NCBI GenBank assembly: GCA_900546325.1
Contig: URCR01000048.1
Span: 1-23,204 of the forward strand
DNA length: 23,204 nucleotides
Source: an uncultured Lachnospiraceae bacterium
Lineage (GTDB): Bacteria; Bacillota; Clostridia; Lachnospirales; Lachnospiraceae
Direction: 5' to 3'
Part shown: in pieces, positions 22,403 to 23,204 of the stretch
Position numbering within the stretch: the stretch's first letter is position 1
Layout: the number at the start of each line of letters is the position of its first letter
The notes under the pieces: generated by a model
The model's input: the letters and a program-made list of their open reading frames with translations, nothing else
Told to the model about the DNA's origin: nothing
The model's database searches: none
Translations under genes and position numbers: made by a program

Positions 22403-23098
22403 CTATAAACGTGGGAGCAGATTCTGTACAAGTCTTACAGAATGCTCGATTGCCTTCTGTTCAAACGCAGGATAATCCATCTCCGCACTGTTGTCGGCTT
22501 TGTCAGAAATTGCTCGAAGTATGACGCACGGAATCTTGTTCAGATATGCCGCATGTGCAATTGACGCCCCTTCCATTTCCACACAATCTGCGCCAAACCG
22601 GTCAACAATTCTCTGTTTCACTCCCGATTCCGCGATAAACTGATCTCCGCTCGCGATTCTCCCTATGAATGTATGAATATCCGGATTTGCCTCTTCATTT
22701 GCCTCCTTCGCAAGGTTTGCAAGTCTTTCATCCGCCGGAAATGCCAGAATGTCCATGTTTGGAACCTGCCCAACCGGATCTCCAAAAGTAGACGCATCCA
22801 CATCATGCTGTACTGCATCTTTAGAAATCACGATATCACCAATATCGATGGCTGCGTTGAGTGATCCTGCAATTCCGGTATTGATCAGCATATCCACCTC
22901 AAATCTATCCGCAAGAATCTGCGCGCAGACCGCCGCATTTACCTTTCCGATTCCACTCTTTACAACAACAACTTCTTTTCCACAAAGTATTCCTTTGCAG
23001 AAAGTCATAGAAGCCTTCTCTACAACTTCGCTTATCTCCATCTTTTCTTTCAGAATTGCTACTTCATTCTCCATCGCACCGATAATTCCTATGATCAT
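22403..23098 (-). CDS. mtnN: 5'-methylthioadenosine/S-adenosylhomocysteine nucleosidase
   Basis: The 231-residue enzyme cleaves adenine from MTA, SAH and 5'-deoxyadenosine, feeding methyl-cycle recycling. It has the GIIGAMENEV start with catalytic Glu10, NTGIAGSL (73-80), VEMEGA (Glu176, ribose binding, E. coli Glu174) and ISDKAD (Asp199, the catalytic acid, E. coli Asp197). Length equals the family's. The ATG at 23098 follows AGGAGG (23106-23111) at 7-nt spacing. The frame is open to 23149, but that extension runs into the end of an insertion element and is rejected. No luxS or other methyl-cycle gene is in view. No clear terminator follows. Confidence 0.96.
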   Translation of the reverse strand: MIIGIIGAMENEVAILKEKMEISEVVEKASMTFCKGILCGKEVVVVKSGIGKVNAAVCAQILADRFEVDMLINTGIAGSLNAAIDIGDIVISKDAVQHDVDASTFGDPVGQVPNMDILAFPADERLANLAKEANEEANPDIHTFIGRIASGDQFIAESGVKQRIVDRFGADCVEMEGASIAHAAYLNKIPCVILRAISDKADNSAEMDYPAFEQKAIEHSVRLVQNLLPRL

Positions 23099-23126
23099 CT
23101 CTTTTCCTCCTACTCGTATTTGTGTC

Positions 23127-23132
23127 ATTTTA
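23127..23132 (-). promoter_or_regulatory. Possible -10 of mtnN
   Basis: Minus-strand TAAAAT precedes the mtnN start by about 30 nt. At 17-bp spacing, the -35 would fall inside the insertion-element end and matches poorly, so expression may rely on the -10 alone or on upstream read-through. Confidence 0.25.
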
Positions 23133-23142
23133 CATTTCGATT

Positions 23143-23204
23143 TTGACACTCCCCACAGCTAAAGCAGGGGGATTCTTGCTTCAACCACTACTGCATTGGA
23201 TGAT
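23143..23204 (-). mobile_element. Right end of an IS200/IS605-family element (cut by window edge)
   Basis: Read on the minus strand, a GAAGCAAGAATC lead-in, an imperfect hairpin (23151-23171 on +, with GCTTTAGC at its tip) and the tail GAGTGTCAA match the recurrent right end of IS605/IS1341-type elements as I remember it. TCAA is the right-end terminal tetranucleotide described for IS608. The element would extend beyond the right edge, and its boundary would be at about 23143, 44 bp upstream of mtnN. The hairpin has two mismatches. No left end can be seen. Confidence 0.55.
23159..23203 (-). CDS. Possible C-terminal end of TnpB (partial)
   Basis: One minus-strand frame is open from the window edge to a TAG at 23159-23161 inside the element's hairpin. 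It encodes 14 residues ending VVVEARIPLL. TnpB/OrfB frames commonly run into the right-end hairpin in this way, and the ending looks like those I recall. Fourteen residues are too few for a firm call. Confidence 0.35.
   Translation of the reverse strand, partial: SSNAVVVEARIPLL

Noticed and set aside
23144..23149. Plus-strand TTGACA-like -35 next to the insertion-element end
   Set aside because: This is the complement of the element's GTGTCAA tail, and no -10 or gene follows on that strand within the window.
1..23204. tRNA, rRNA or CRISPR array
   Set aside because: No cloverleaf-like element, rRNA segment or regularly spaced repeat was recognised on either strand when read by eye.

Overview
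The window looks like chromosome from a gut Lachnospiraceae (Clostridia, Firmicutes), probably a mucin- or milk-glycan-associated Ruminococcus/Mediterraneibacter/Dorea/Blautia-type species. That placement is inference. It rests on the low-to-moderate GC, the strong AGGAGG ribosome binding sites, the gdpP-rplI-dnaB operon order, a 2[4Fe-4S] ferredoxin, a 449-residue clostridial-type glucose-6-phosphate isomerase, and carbohydrate ABC genes without their own ATPase. Nearly all genes lie on the minus strand. The exceptions are the ferredoxin and a pair of AraC-type regulators.

Layout. (1) 1-500: a small ferredoxin gene on + with its own promoter and terminator. (2) 500-5150, minus: gdpP (c-di-AMP phosphodiesterase), rplI, dnaB and a MerR-headed coiled-coil protein. 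(3) 5280-6475, minus: galE, whose promoter spacer is filled by a palindrome. (4) 6540-8705, minus: a sugar-phosphate nucleotidyltransferase followed by an N-acetylhexosamine 1-kinase (nahK). (5) 8840-12440, minus: a sugar ABC importer (lipoprotein, two permeases, a 56-residue membrane protein) with an internal terminator/attenuator after the lipoprotein gene. (6) 12590-14480, plus: two AraC regulators overlapping by ATGA. (7) 14433-16760, minus: a GH112 galacto-N-biose/lacto-N-biose phosphorylase (lnpA). (8) 16883-18752, minus: an M42 aminopeptidase and a membrane-anchored protein of unknown function. (9) 18833-21452, minus: pgi followed by a PucR/CdaR-type regulator. (10) 21449-22314, minus: an unknown membrane protein. 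(11) 22403-23132, minus: mtnN. (12) 23143 to the right edge: the right end of an IS200/IS605-family element, possibly with the last codons of its tnpB.

The centre (regions 3-7) reads as one metabolic module for host-glycan disaccharides, lacto-N-biose from milk oligosaccharides and galacto-N-biose from mucin core 1. The importer brings in the disaccharide. LnpA phosphorolyses it to galactose-1-phosphate and GlcNAc or GalNAc. NahK phosphorylates the HexNAc at C1. The nucleotidyltransferase would make the UDP-sugar, and GalE interconverts the gluco and galacto forms. GalE carries Cys at position 299, the residue linked to acceptance of N-acetylated UDP-sugars. The equivalent bifidobacterial cluster has lnpABCD, with a GalT-type enzyme as lnpC. 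Here that slot holds a different nucleotidyltransferase family, and the genes are divided among four separately promoted units. No glycosidase that would release the disaccharides and no transporter ATPase is present in the window.
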